The notes under the pieces: model-generated
Told to the model about the DNA's origin: nothing
What the model saw: the letters and a program-made list of their open reading frames with translations, nothing else
Databases searched by the model: none
Position numbers and translations under genes: made by a program
Shown: piece after piece, positions 1 through 7,231 of the stretch
How the letters are laid out: the number at the start of each line of letters is the position of its first letter
How positions within the stretch are numbered: the first letter of the stretch is position 1
Assembly: GCA_034005175.1 (NCBI GenBank)
Contig: JAVEVF010000059.1
Span: 1 to 10,509 of the forward strand
Length of the DNA stretch: 10,509 bases
DNA from: JAVEVF01 sp034005175
GTDB taxonomy: Bacteria; Actinomycetota; Coriobacteriia; Anaerosomatales; SLCP01
Reading direction: 5' to 3'

Positions 1-260
1 AAGACGACCCCTTCCTGTGGGAAGCCGCAGATATCGTGGTGACATCTGGCCTTGGGTCGACGTCCATGCTCCAGCGACGATTGAAGGTAGGCTACGCGCG
101 CGCGGGTCGCATCATGGATATGCTAGAGGCGAAAGGCATCGTCGGGCCTCCTGACGGCTCCAAGCCCCGTGAGGTCGTGGTCGACGTCGAGGATCTTGAG
201 GCGCTCAAGGCATTCGAGCGTTCTGAGAGCGCAGGGGAGGATGGGCGTCCATATGAGTGA
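1..260 (+). CDS. ftsK: DNA translocase FtsK/SpoIIIE, C-terminal end (partial, 5' truncated by window)
   Basis: The open frame runs in from the window edge (first full codon at base 3) and ends with TGA at 258-260, giving about 85 residues. These match the FtsK gamma domain, the winged-helix module that reads the polar KOPS/SRS sequences and directs the hexameric motor toward the dif/terminus region during chromosome segregation. Family hallmarks visible are the segment DDPFLWEAADIVV, then SMLQRRLKVGYARAGRIMD (recognition helix), then LEAKGIVGPPDGSKPREVVV. A short acidic tail follows. The motor ATPase and membrane segments lie upstream, outside the window. The stop codon lies inside the start of the next gene (overlap ATGAGTGA), so the two are probably co-translated. 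Apparent GTG start codons inside this stretch are internal valines and not real starts. The call is very secure. Confidence 0.95.
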   Translation, partial: DDPFLWEAADIVVTSGLGSTSMLQRRLKVGYARAGRIMDMLEAKGIVGPPDGSKPREVVVDVEDLEALKAFERSESAGEDGRPYE

Positions 261-1014
261 GAGCCTCGGACGGATTCTTGAAAAGCAACGGCACTCCCTC
301 GGTCGCTCGCTTGCAGAAGCAGAGGCAGACACGAAGATACGACGACGGCTTCTCTCGGCACTCGAGCAAGGCGAGTACGAAGCGCTGCCCAGCCCTGCCT
401 ACGTCAAGGGATACATCATCTCCTACGCGCGGTTCCTGCGGCTAGACCCAGCCCCGCTCGTGGAGCTGTATGAAGAAGAGATCGGGCAGACGGGACCTAT
501 CACCGCCCCTCGGCTGCCAGATGAGGTCATCACGCCGAGACACCAAGGACAACAGCTTCCCTGGCGGACAGCACTTGCCATCATCGCCGTGGTGCTCGTC
601 ATCGGAACCATCATCTGGGGCATCTCTCAAGCTGTACGCAAGCCCGAGTCTCCGCCGCCCATTCCCACGGCAGGCGAGACCACCTCTGCACCTGAACCTT
701 CTGTCGAGCCGACAGCGCCAGGTGAGACGGAGACGAGTTCGACGCCTGAGGGGGATGCTACGCAGCCAGCCAAGCCTTTCACCCTCAGGGTGGTGATAGC
801 TTCAGACAGCGCCTCATGGCTGCGTGTCACAGTCGATGGGCTTACCGCATACGAAGGCACGATGGCTGGAGGGCAGGAGCGGGAGTGGCAAGTTGCCGAG
901 GAGGCATCGGTGCGCATCGGCAAACCCACTGCGGTCACCGTGTACCGCGATGATCTTGAAGTCGAGATCCCAGGCGGAGATCCGCCCACGGTCGTCTTGT
1001 CAGCTACAGACTAG
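253..1014 (+). CDS. rodZ: RodZ-like cell-shape protein: cytoplasmic HTH, one membrane helix, extracellular DUF4115-type domain
   Basis: The product is 253 aa. Residues 1-70 form a helix-turn-helix domain of the RodZ/HTH_25 type, with the typical end SPAYVKGYIISYARFLRLDP (about 47-66), which in RodZ contacts MreB rather than DNA. A single membrane helix follows (about 103-125, ALAIIAVVLVIGTIIW). Next comes a low-complexity Pro/Thr/Glu/Ser linker (about 130-163) and a C-terminal beta-rich domain (about 165-250, FTLRVVIASDSASWLRVTVDG) of the RodZ C-terminal family. The predicted topology is N-in, C-out, linking the cytoskeleton to cell-wall synthesis. The start at 253 was chosen because homology begins at MSESLGRILEKQR and a GGGGAGG lies 12-18 bases upstream. 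It overlaps the ftsK stop by 8 bases. An in-frame ATG at 241 sits directly on that ribosome site and is less likely. The same ftsK-rodZ order occurs in Bacillus (spoIIIE...ymfM). Confidence 0.85.
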   Translation: MSESLGRILEKQRHSLGRSLAEAEADTKIRRRLLSALEQGEYEALPSPAYVKGYIISYARFLRLDPAPLVELYEEEIGQTGPITAPRLPDEVITPRHQGQQLPWRTALAIIAVVLVIGTIIWGISQAVRKPESPPPIPTAGETTSAPEPSVEPTAPGETETSSTPEGDATQPAKPFTLRVVIASDSASWLRVTVDGLTAYEGTMAGGQEREWQVAEEASVRIGKPTAVTVYRDDLEVEIPGGDPPTVVLSATD

Positions 1015-1039
1015 ACGCCACGAGCGGCATCCCCGACCC

Positions 1040-1048
1040 AGAAAGGAG
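1040..1048 (+). promoter_or_regulatory. Strong Shine-Dalgarno site of yajQ
   Basis: AGAAAGGAG ends 4 bases before the ATG at 1053. It is in the 38-base gap between rodZ and yajQ, the widest spacer before recA, and it sets yajQ apart from the following genes, which lack such sites. No convincing promoter is visible in this gap. Confidence 0.6.
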
Positions 1049-1052
1049 CATC

Positions 1053-1550
1053 ATGGCCAAAGAGCAGAGTTTCGACGTCGTCTCACAGGTTGATATGCAG
1101 GAGGTGGATAACGCGGTCCAGCAGGGTTCAAAGGAGCTCAAGCAGCGCTATGATCTGAAGGACAGCGGCGCCACCATCGCACTGGATAAGGCCGCCGCGA
1201 CCGTAACGGTGGCAGCATCCACCGACTTCGTGGCAAAGCAGGTAATCGACATCCTCGGCTCCAAGCTTGTACGCCGAGGTGTGGATCTCAAGGCGCTGGA
1301 TTGGGGTGCCCCTGAGACTGCCTCCGGCGGCTCGGTACGCCAGGTAGCAAGGATCGTAAACGGCATCGAAGCCGATCTCGCACGCCGTATCAACAAAGAC
1401 ATCCGCGACCAGAAGCTCAAGGTCAAGGTGCAGATCGAGGGCGACAAGCTCAGAGTCTTCAGCGCCAAGCGTGATGAGCTTCAGGCTGTGATCGCATTCC
1501 TCAAAGGGCAAGACTACGACATCCCGCTTCAGTATACGAACTATCGCTGA
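1053..1550 (+). CDS. yajQ: YajQ family nucleotide-binding protein (UPF0234/DUF520)
   Basis: The 165-aa length is normal for YajQ. Family signatures are the N-terminal SFDVVSQVDMQEVDNAVQQ, the block KELKQRYDLKDSGATI, the middle LGSKLVRRGVDLKALDWG and the nearly invariant end PLQYTNYR. The fold is two ferredoxin-like halves. Some homologues bind c-di-GMP and act with a transcription factor (XC_3703 of Xanthomonas), others bind GTP or nucleic acid, and the role in Gram-positive bacteria is unsettled. No membrane segment or signal peptide is present, so it is cytoplasmic. The start at 1053 follows a strong ribosome site. Only two bases separate its stop from the rimO start, suggesting coupled translation. 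Its place between rodZ and rimO is not part of the usual Bacillus-type cluster, so it may be a lineage-specific insertion into the operon. Confidence 0.92.
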   Translation: MAKEQSFDVVSQVDMQEVDNAVQQGSKELKQRYDLKDSGATIALDKAAATVTVAASTDFVAKQVIDILGSKLVRRGVDLKALDWGAPETASGGSVRQVARIVNGIEADLARRINKDIRDQKLKVKVQIEGDKLRVFSAKRDELQAVIAFLKGQDYDIPLQYTNYR

Positions 1551-1552
1551 GC

Positions 1553-2848
1553 ATGGACGGGTCACCTTCAATAGCATTCATAACCCTCGGCTGTCCGAAG
1601 AACGAGGTTGACTCGGATCGCATGAGCGCGCTGGTGGCCGCGTCAACATACCGTTTGGTGCACGATATCGATCAGGCCGATGTTGCTGTTCTAAACACGT
1701 GCGGTTTCATCACCGACGCGGTCGAGGAGTCTATCGCAACAGCACTGGAGCTTGCTGACTGGCGCGATGCACGATCCGGCCGCGCGCTCATCGTGACCGG
1801 CTGCATGGTCTCAAGGTACGGTCATGAACTCGCCGACGCGATGTCTGAAGCCGACGCTTTCGTGTCGGTAGCAGACGAATCCACACTGCTTGAAGTCGTC
1901 GAGCGGCTCACCTCCGCAGCTCCTGCGCCCACAGCGGGTCCTGCCCGCATGGCTGGAGGGGTCTCGGAGTACCTTCAGGTGGCTGATGGCTGCCACCGCG
2001 CATGCGCATACTGCACCATCCCCGCGATTCGAGGAGAGTACCGCAGCCACTCGCTTGATCAGCTGGCAACCGAAGCTGAGCTGCTGGTCAGCCGCGGAGC
2101 GAAGGAGATCGTCCTCATCGGTCAGGACACGTCATCATGGGGGCGTGACCTTACGGGAGATGACGACATCGCGACCGTGATTCAAGCCGTGGCCGCGGTT
2201 CCAGGTCTCGAATGGCTGCGCGTCATGTATGTGCAGCCAGACACCGTGAGCGCGCGGCTCATCGATACGTTGGCATCACTTGACCCTGTGCGCCATTACC
2301 TCGACATCCCGCTGCAACACGTCTCGCCCACGGTGCTGCGAGCGATGCATCGCACTGGCTCGGCAGAGACCTTCCTAGCTCTCATCGACAGGCTGCGAAC
2401 GGCGATGCCTGATATCGCGTTGCGCTCGACTTTCATCGCGGGATTTCCGGGGGAGACCGAGTCAGACCTTGATATGCTGCTTGATTTCATCTCCGAAGCC
2501 GCCTTGGATTACGTCGGCGTCTTCCCGTTCTCTCCCGAGGAGGGGACTGCGGCAGCGCATCTGCCGGACCAACTGGTGGAAGCAGAACGGCTGGAACGTG
2601 CGAGCCGAATCCGTGAGGCTGCCGATAGTGTCAGCCTCACTCGCGCGGCCCGAAGAATCGGGGCTGTCGTCGACGTGCTTTCAGAGGGCCTGGACCCCGA
2701 GGGCTTTCCTATCGGTAGATGGAGCGGGCAGGCCCCCGAGGTTGACGGTTACGTCATGCTTGACCGAGCGGTCGCACCGGGTCGCATAATCCCGGTGCGA
2801 ATCGATGCATCCTATGGTTATGACCTCGAAGGCGAAGTCATCGCATGA
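1553..2848 (+). CDS. rimO: Ribosomal protein uS12 methylthiotransferase RimO
   Basis: This is a 431-aa radical SAM enzyme that adds a methylthio group to a conserved Asp of ribosomal protein S12. Three domains are visible. The N-terminal UPF0004 domain carries the auxiliary cluster cysteines C14 (TLGCPKNEVDSD), C50 (LNTCGFI) and C84 (VTGCM). The radical SAM domain has C147-xxx-C151-xx-C154 (CHRACAYC). The third is a C-terminal TRAM domain (about 365-430). TLGCPKNEVDSD, CSF-less GCHRACAYCTIPAIRG and IAGFPGETE favour RimO over MiaB or MtaB. The length fits the family (about 430-450). There is no visible Shine-Dalgarno sequence before the ATG at 1553. The yajQ stop is only two bases upstream, so translation is probably coupled. 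The stop overlaps pgsA by ATGA. Confidence 0.95.
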   Translation: MDGSPSIAFITLGCPKNEVDSDRMSALVAASTYRLVHDIDQADVAVLNTCGFITDAVEESIATALELADWRDARSGRALIVTGCMVSRYGHELADAMSEADAFVSVADESTLLEVVERLTSAAPAPTAGPARMAGGVSEYLQVADGCHRACAYCTIPAIRGEYRSHSLDQLATEAELLVSRGAKEIVLIGQDTSSWGRDLTGDDDIATVIQAVAAVPGLEWLRVMYVQPDTVSARLIDTLASLDPVRHYLDIPLQHVSPTVLRAMHRTGSAETFLALIDRLRTAMPDIALRSTFIAGFPGETESDLDMLLDFISEAALDYVGVFPFSPEEGTAAAHLPDQLVEAERLERASRIREAADSVSLTRAARRIGAVVDVLSEGLDPEGFPIGRWSGQAPEVDGYVMLDRAVAPGRIIPVRIDASYGYDLEGEVIA

Positions 2849-3447
2849 GACTGCCGATGAACTGGGCGAATCGCGTCACGATCCTGAGGATGGCGTTCAT
2901 CCCCGTGTTCGTCGTCACGCTGCTCGCCACCATGCCAGAGTGGGGCCCTGTGTGGGCGGCAGGGTTGTTCAGCTTGCTTGCCATCACCGATGGAGTCGAC
3001 GGGTACCTCGCGCGAACGCGCAACGAGGTCACGACATTCGGCAAGTTCCTTGATCCGCTTGCCGACAAGCTCCTTGTGACCGCCGCGCTCGTCGCTCTCG
3101 TGGAACTCGGGTCTTTGCCGTCCTGGATCGCGCTGGTGATCATCAGCCGCGAATTCATCGTCTCGGGCCTGCGGATGGTGGCTATCGCCGAGGGGAAGGT
3201 CATAGCAGCATCCTCATACGGGAAGGCGAAGACGGTCTTCCAGGTGCTTGCCATCATCGCGTTCATCATCAAGGACTCCCGTCCTCTCGCGCAGTTCCTG
3301 GGCGTTCGCGGGGCGGAGATCTTCGCGTCTGCGTCGTGGCTGCTGATGGGGGTAGCCGTCGCTCTTACGATCGTGTCGATGCTCGACTACTTCTATCACG
3401 CACGCGATGTAATCAACGGTCCGTGGGAGACCACGGGAGGCAAGTAA
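2845..3447 (+). CDS. pgsA: CDP-diacylglycerol-glycerol-3-phosphate 3-phosphatidyltransferase
   Basis: The product is 200 aa and is an integral membrane CDP-alcohol phosphatidyltransferase. The full catalytic motif D-x2-D-G-x2-A-R-x8-G-x3-D-x3-D is present: D49, D52, G53, A56, R57, G66, D70 and D74. The N-terminal NWANRVTILRM is typical of PgsA, which makes phosphatidylglycerophosphate, the precursor of phosphatidylglycerol and cardiolipin. About six hydrophobic segments are spread over residues 10-185 (for example PVFVVTLLATM, LLVTAALVALVEL, VFQVLAIIAFII, WLLMGVAVALTIV). The start overlaps the rimO stop (ATGA), and the stop overlaps the cinA start by one base. The order pgsA-cinA-recA matches many Gram-positive genomes, which supports this substrate assignment over other family members. 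A second Met at residue 5 is an alternative start. Confidence 0.93.
   Translation: MRLPMNWANRVTILRMAFIPVFVVTLLATMPEWGPVWAAGLFSLLAITDGVDGYLARTRNEVTTFGKFLDPLADKLLVTAALVALVELGSLPSWIALVIISREFIVSGLRMVAIAEGKVIAASSYGKAKTVFQVLAIIAFIIKDSRPLAQFLGVRGAEIFASASWLLMGVAVALTIVSMLDYFYHARDVINGPWETTGGK
3435..3440 (+). promoter_or_regulatory. Shine-Dalgarno site that decides the cinA start
   Basis: GGGAGG lies 6 bases before the ATG at 3447, inside the end of pgsA. It supports this ATG over the longer open frame that begins at 3336 inside pgsA. Confidence 0.6.
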
Positions 3448-4709
3448 TGACAAGTGCCGAGTCAGGTAATCCGCGACCCAAAGCCGCGATCTTGCTAGTG
3501 GGTACTGAGCTTGTAACAGGGCAGCGGTCAGACACCAACGGCGAAGAGGTCGCCCGCATGCTCCTTACCGCAGGCTACGCCGTCGTCTTGCGTGAGGTGC
3601 TACCCGATGACGAGGGCTTGGTTGCAGAGACCTTGCGTGCCGTGACCCAGCAGTATGAGCTGGTCGTCGTCACGGGCGGCCTCGGACCAACTCATGACGA
3701 CGTGACACGCGAAGCTGCAGCACGTGCTCTGGACCGCGTGCTCATCCATCGTGCTGATCTGGAAGAAGGTCTGAGCGAAGTGGCCGCACGACAGCGTCAC
3801 GATGATGCGGCAGCTCAGATACTCCGCCAGGCCGACGTGATTGAGGGCGCTCGCGTGCTCCTACCTCAGGCAGGCACTGCTCCCGGCCAGCTCCTCGTCA
3901 CCTCACGAGGTCATTTGCTCTTGTTGCCCGGGCCTCCGCACGAGCTGAGGCCTATGCTCATCGAAACGCTCAGCCTCCTGCAGTTGCGTGAGACACCACC
4001 TCCAAGAGTGCTTGGCTGCGTGGGTCTGCCTGAATCGGATGTGCAGGTCTTGGTGCAGCACGCGCTGGCAGCCCACAAGGGCGTCGGGTTCACCGTGCTA
4101 GCGAAGCCTGCCTATGTCGATGTGATGCTGTTTGCGGAGACAGCCGTCGCTACGCAGCTAGATCATGCTGCCGAGGAGATAGCTGGCGTGCTTGGCGATG
4201 TGTGTTACGCGGCCGATGGCCGATCCCTCGCGGAGGTGGTCGTCCAGCTTGCCGTGGAGCGTGATATGCGTCTTGCGCTTGCAGAATCATGCACCGGGGG
4301 GATGATTGCGGCAGCTCTGACATCGGTGCCAGGGGCTTCAGAGGTCTTCGTCGGGGGTGTGGTCACGTACTCGAACGCCCTCAAGACGCAGTTGCTAGGA
4401 GTAGGGAAGCCAACACTTCAGAAGTGTGGGGCCGTGTGCGCTGAGACTGCAGCCGAGATGGCAAGGGGTGCCAAAGAGCGCCTCGGCGCAGAAATCGCGC
4501 TTGCCGTCACGGGGATTGCTGGCCCCGGCGGCGGTGAACCTCACAAGCCCGTTGGCACCGTGTGGTTCGCCGTCGCCACTGAGCGAGGCGTGGTATCTGT
4601 GCACAGGCTCTTCTCCGGTGACCGCCATATCATTCGTGAACGAGCTACTGCCACTGCGCTCGACCTGTTGCGACGAGAGCTCCTCTCTCACCCTGTCACC
4701 CACCCATGA
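3447..4709 (+). CDS. cinA: CinA: competence/damage-inducible protein (MoCF-like pyrophosphatase plus NMN deamidase domain)
   Basis: The 420-aa length is standard for full CinA. Residues 12-180 form the MoCF-like domain, with the nucleotide-binding motifs LVGTELVTGQ, TGGLGPTHDD (76-85) and LLLLPGPPHE (157-166). A linker domain follows, then the C-terminal PncC domain (about 258-412) with AESCTGG (279-285), VTYSN (306-310), VTGIAGPGGG (354-363) and KPVGTVWFAVA. Known family activities are ADP-ribose pyrophosphatase and nicotinamide mononucleotide deamidase, both in pyridine nucleotide salvage. In naturally competent bacteria CinA also works with RecA, to which it is genetically linked here with only thpR between. 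The start at 3447 shares its A with the pgsA stop TAA and has GGGAGG upstream. The stop overlaps the thpR start by ATGA. All recognised motifs are intact. Confidence 0.95.
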   Translation: MTSAESGNPRPKAAILLVGTELVTGQRSDTNGEEVARMLLTAGYAVVLREVLPDDEGLVAETLRAVTQQYELVVVTGGLGPTHDDVTREAAARALDRVLIHRADLEEGLSEVAARQRHDDAAAQILRQADVIEGARVLLPQAGTAPGQLLVTSRGHLLLLPGPPHELRPMLIETLSLLQLRETPPPRVLGCVGLPESDVQVLVQHALAAHKGVGFTVLAKPAYVDVMLFAETAVATQLDHAAEEIAGVLGDVCYAADGRSLAEVVVQLAVERDMRLALAESCTGGMIAAALTSVPGASEVFVGGVVTYSNALKTQLLGVGKPTLQKCGAVCAETAAEMARGAKERLGAEIALAVTGIAGPGGGEPHKPVGTVWFAVATERGVVSVHRLFSGDRHIIRERATATALDLLRRELLSHPVTHP

Positions 4710-5275
4710 TGCGTACGTTTCTCGCCATAGACCTCGATGGCGGCTTGCGATCAGAGCTCGCGGCACTGCGTGGCACCGTCTCGACTGCCTGGCCCGAGTG
4801 GGCGGGCGAGAAGTGGGTTGACACCCATAACCTCCACCTTACGTTGAAGTTTCTCGGTGACCGCTCGGCCAACGATCTCGCAGAGATCACAGAGACTCTC
4901 GCTCCATCCCTGAGAGGAGTCGCACCCTTCGAATCGTCGTGTCTTGTCCCTGTGGAGCTTGCTCCGCGCCCACACAGACCACGCATGTTGTGGAGCCGAT
5001 TCGATGACCCCGATGGAAGCTTCACCGCGCTGGCTCACCGCATTGACGGTGCGCTCTGCCCTCTCGGAATCCCTCCTGAAAGCCGTCGGCTGGTACCGCA
5101 CGTCACGCTCTGCCGGGCGCGTGCCCCGAAGCCTGCATCCCGCAGGACCGACCTGCCTGAGGTCACTGTCCTCTCCTTCATGTCAGTGCGAGAGGTTATT
5201 GTGTTCACGAGCGAGTTGAAGCGCAGTGGCCCAGTGTACGCGCGTCAGACAATCATCCCGCTCGCTATGCGTTGA
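4706..5275 (+). CDS. thpR: RNA 2',3'-cyclic phosphodiesterase (2H family, LigT/ThpR)
   Basis: The product is 189 aa and belongs to the 2H phosphoesterase superfamily. Both catalytic HxT motifs are present: H44-L-T46 in NLHLTLKFLGD and H132-V-T134 in PHVTLCRAR. The start MRTFLAIDLD is typical. The enzyme opens 2',3'-cyclic phosphate ends of RNA to 2'-phosphate, and some members ligate tRNA halves through 2',5' links. The biological role is unclear. The protein is cytoplasmic with no membrane segment. There is no visible ribosome site; the ATG overlaps the cinA stop (ATGA), so the gene depends on coupling. A second ATG follows directly at 4709, giving a product one residue shorter. The stop codon sits within the -35 box of the recA promoter. 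Linkage of thpR to cinA and recA is common in Gram-positive and thermophilic bacteria. Confidence 0.93.
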   Translation: MMRTFLAIDLDGGLRSELAALRGTVSTAWPEWAGEKWVDTHNLHLTLKFLGDRSANDLAEITETLAPSLRGVAPFESSCLVPVELAPRPHRPRMLWSRFDDPDGSFTALAHRIDGALCPLGIPPESRRLVPHVTLCRARAPKPASRRTDLPEVTVLSFMSVREVIVFTSELKRSGPVYARQTIIPLAMR

Positions 5276-5300
5276 CATCGAACAGGTGTTCGTGTACGTT
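5272..5300 (+). promoter_or_regulatory. Putative recA promoter
   Basis: A consensus -35 hexamer TTGACA (5272-5277) is followed after 17 bases by TACGTT (5295-5300), a weak -10. It lies between thpR and recA, the -35 overlapping the thpR stop. The LexA box fills the spacer, which is a classic repression geometry. The -10 assignment is less certain than the -35. Confidence 0.65.
5279..5292 (+). promoter_or_regulatory. LexA (SOS) box of recA
   Basis: CGAACAGGTGTTCG matches the Gram-positive LexA consensus CGAAC-R-N-R-Y-GTTCG at every position. It lies exactly between the -35 and -10 elements of recA, so bound LexA should block RNA polymerase until RecA filaments trigger LexA self-cleavage. No second copy was noticed elsewhere in the window. 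Confidence 0.88.
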
Positions 5301-5350
5301 CGTGGCGGCCCCAAGGGAGTCGCCGCTTGAGAGAGAAGGGGAGCGACACG

Positions 5351-6388
5351 ATGGATTCCGAGAAGATCAAGGTGCTCGACGTCACCAAGGAGCAGATTGA
5401 GCGCAAGTTCGGCAAGGGCTCGCTTATGAAGCTCGGTGAGCACGCTGCGATAACGCAGGTCGCAGCGATCCCTACGGGCTCACTTGCCCTTGATGCCGCA
5501 CTTGGCATCGGCGGCGTGCCGCGTGGCCGTATCGTTGAGATCTTCGGCCCTGAGTCCAGCGGCAAGACCACCCTGGCGCTCCAGATACTCGCAGAGGCAC
5601 AAGCCTGCGGTGGTATCGCTGCTTTCATCGATGCAGAGCACGCGCTTGACCCCAGCTACGCGGCTCGACTTGGCGTCGATATCGACGAGATCCTCATCTC
5701 TCAGCCCGACACGGGCGAACAAGCGCTCGAGATCGCAGACATGCTTGTGCGCAGTGGTGCAATCGACGTCATCGTCGTGGACTCGGTTGCTGCGTTGGTG
5801 CCGCGGGCCGAGATTGAAGGCGAGATGGGCGATGCATCCGTGGGTCTGCAAGCCCGCCTCATGAGTCAGGCGCTCCGCAAGCTCGCCGGATCGCTCAACA
5901 GATCCAACACCACGTGTATCTTCATCAACCAGCTGCGCGAAAAGATCGGCGTGATGTTCGGCAGTCCCGAAACCACCACTGGCGGTCGTGCGTTGAAGTT
6001 CTTTTCGACCGTGCGCATCGATGTCCGACGCATCGATTCCATCAAGCAAGGAACCGACATCGTCGGCAACCGCGTGCGCGCGAAAGTCGTGAAGAACAAG
6101 GTTGCCGCTCCCTTCCGCATGGCTGAGTTCGACATCATGTACGGAACGGGCATCTCCAAAGAGGGCAACCTCCTCGACCTCGGCGTCGAAGAGGCTGTCG
6201 TCTCGAAGTCTGGTGCCTGGTACACCTATGGTGACGAACGTCTCGGACAGGGGCGCGAGGCAGCCAAGGAGTTCCTACGCGAGCATACTGCCCTCAGAAA
6301 CGATATCGAGCACAAGATCCGCGAGCGTCTTGGTCTGCCTCTTAACGGAAGCGCGCCTACAGGTGAGGTCGTCGCCGAGGAAGGCTAG
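5351..6388 (+). CDS. recA: Recombinase RecA
   Basis: The product is 345 aa with all RecA hallmarks. These are Walker A GPESSGKT (66-73), the catalytic Glu in IDAEHALDP (E96), Walker B IVVDSVAALVPRAE (about 141-153), loop L1 around EGEMGDASVGLQARLMSQ, and loop L2 with FINQLREKIGVMFG then SPETTTGG. The C-terminal domain ends in a short acidic tail. RecA polymerises on single-stranded DNA, performs strand exchange and activates LexA autocleavage. The ATG at 5351 was chosen because AGAAGGGGAG (5335-5344) lies just upstream and length and N-terminus fit the family. An in-frame TTG at 5327 lies upstream of that ribosome site and is unlikely. The LexA box and own promoter predict damage-inducible expression. 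recX starts five bases after the stop. No intein or frameshift is present. Confidence 0.98.
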   Translation: MDSEKIKVLDVTKEQIERKFGKGSLMKLGEHAAITQVAAIPTGSLALDAALGIGGVPRGRIVEIFGPESSGKTTLALQILAEAQACGGIAAFIDAEHALDPSYAARLGVDIDEILISQPDTGEQALEIADMLVRSGAIDVIVVDSVAALVPRAEIEGEMGDASVGLQARLMSQALRKLAGSLNRSNTTCIFINQLREKIGVMFGSPETTTGGRALKFFSTVRIDVRRIDSIKQGTDIVGNRVRAKVVKNKVAAPFRMAEFDIMYGTGISKEGNLLDLGVEEAVVSKSGAWYTYGDERLGQGREAAKEFLREHTALRNDIEHKIRERLGLPLNGSAPTGEVVAEEG

Positions 6389-6393
6389 CATCG

Positions 6394-7050
6394 GTGGGCG
6401 AGAAGCAGTGCCCGGAGATCACCATCGCGTGCCCATATGGCGCAGCCAGGCGGGTCAGATCCATCCTTATCGAAGACGTCGAGGTCCGGCGCACCAGCGC
6501 GGAGGCGCTGCGAATCGCTCACATCAAGAGCGGTGATGTGCTCACAGCAGGCGAAATCCATCGCCTGCTCGACGAATCGGAGCCCGAGGCAGCGATGAAC
6601 CGATCTCTGCGTCTTCTCGGGCACCGAGAGCGCTCTCGAATGGAACTCGACGCACGTCTGGACGAGGATGGCTACCCGGCCAGTGTCGCTGCGGATGTCC
6701 TTGACCGGTTGACCGGTTACGGATATCTCGATGATGGGCGTTTCGCTATGGACCTCGTTCGGACCAAGTATGCCGCTGGGTGGGGCCGACGCCGTATTGA
6801 GAGGGCGCTTGCCGACAAGGGCGTCGACCCCGCAGCCTGTGGTGCCATCCTCGATGAGTACGTGCCGCTCGAAGACGAAGACTTGCGAGCCGTGAACCTC
6901 ATCGCACGACTCGATCTCACCACCAGTGCGGCACAAGCAAAGGCGCTGCGAAAGCTCGTCTCAAAGGGATTCTCTTACGATGTCGCCCGCTCTGCAGTGC
7001 AGCAGGTGAGCTCCCAACGGCTCCAGGAGGAGGAGGAATACGATTGTTGA
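6394..7050 (+). CDS. recX: RecA regulatory protein RecX
   Basis: The product is 218 aa, made mostly of three-helix repeats as in RecX. The diagnostic motifs are RERSRMELDARL (79-90 region) and GYLDDGRFAMDLVRTKY (110-126), followed by WGRRRIERALADKGV. RecX binds in the groove of RecA filaments and limits or modulates recombinase and co-protease activity. The N-terminal 65 residues are less conserved and end with a basic/acidic mix typical of long Gram-positive RecX. The start is GTG at 6394, with GAGGAAGG (6376-6383) ten bases upstream inside the recA end. Spacing of five bases from recA implies one SOS-induced transcript. The C-terminus is strongly acidic (EEEEYDC). The TGA stop lies within a -35-like TTGACA (7047-7052). 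The third repeat region is present, so the protein looks complete. Confidence 0.93.
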   Translation: MGEKQCPEITIACPYGAARRVRSILIEDVEVRRTSAEALRIAHIKSGDVLTAGEIHRLLDESEPEAAMNRSLRLLGHRERSRMELDARLDEDGYPASVAADVLDRLTGYGYLDDGRFAMDLVRTKYAAGWGRRRIERALADKGVDPAACGAILDEYVPLEDEDLRAVNLIARLDLTTSAAQAKALRKLVSKGFSYDVARSAVQQVSSQRLQEEEEYDC

Positions 7051-7076
7051 CACTTTCCGCTGCTGGCGCATACCAT
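7047..7076 (+). promoter_or_regulatory. Putative promoter at the recX stop
   Basis: A perfect TTGACA (7047-7052) and TACCAT (7071-7076, four of six matches) are separated by 18 bases. Transcription would begin near 7083 and read into the structured region before rny. It overlaps the recX stop codon, so it would serve the following unit. No transcript evidence exists here. Confidence 0.5.
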
Positions 7077-7161
7077 GGAGGTGGCATATGTGATTCTCCG
7101 CCGCACGATGCGAGCAGTCACGACGGCGGTTTTGTACGAGCGATCGAACAGCCATGATCCC

Positions 7162-7182
7162 ACCCGGGCCAAGAGCCCGGGT
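7162..7182 (+). repeat. Perfect 8-bp GC-rich hairpin
   Basis: ACCCGGGC (7162-7169) and GCCCGGGT (7175-7182) are exact reverse complements around the loop CAAGA. No T-run follows, so it is not an intrinsic terminator. It would be the apical stem of the candidate RNA. Confidence 0.7.
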
Positions 7183-7231
7183 ATACGCACATACGGCATA
7201 TCGCATCGCGAGCAGCGTGATATCACATCTG

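Noticed and set aside
169..252. 28-residue extension of RodZ inside ftsK
   Set aside because: It is a shifted reading of the ftsK gamma domain; RodZ similarity starts at the ATG at 253.
1128..1577. 149-aa antisense open frame opposite yajQ
   Set aside because: High-GC coding DNA yields long antisense frames; the sense strand encodes a clearly conserved protein and no ribosome site or homology supports the antisense one.
3336..3446. Upstream extension of cinA inside pgsA
   Set aside because: Homology begins after the ATG at 3447, which has GGGAGG upstream; the extension is the shifted reading of pgsA.
4818..4845. TTGACA-N16-TACGTT promoter-like pair inside thpR
   Set aside because: The hexamers encode conserved ThpR residues before and within the HLTLKF motif, and no gene start follows; most likely coincidence.
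5327..5350. TTG start giving an 8-residue longer RecA
   Set aside because: The ATG at 5351 has a good ribosome site and matches the family N-terminus; the TTG lies upstream of that site.
7098..7133. CCGCCG...CGGCGG-TTTTG as the recX terminator
   Set aside because: The loop is 20 bases, the stem only 6 bp and the T-run short; the hairpin at 7232-7251 is a far better terminator. It is kept only as a substructure of the RNA candidate.
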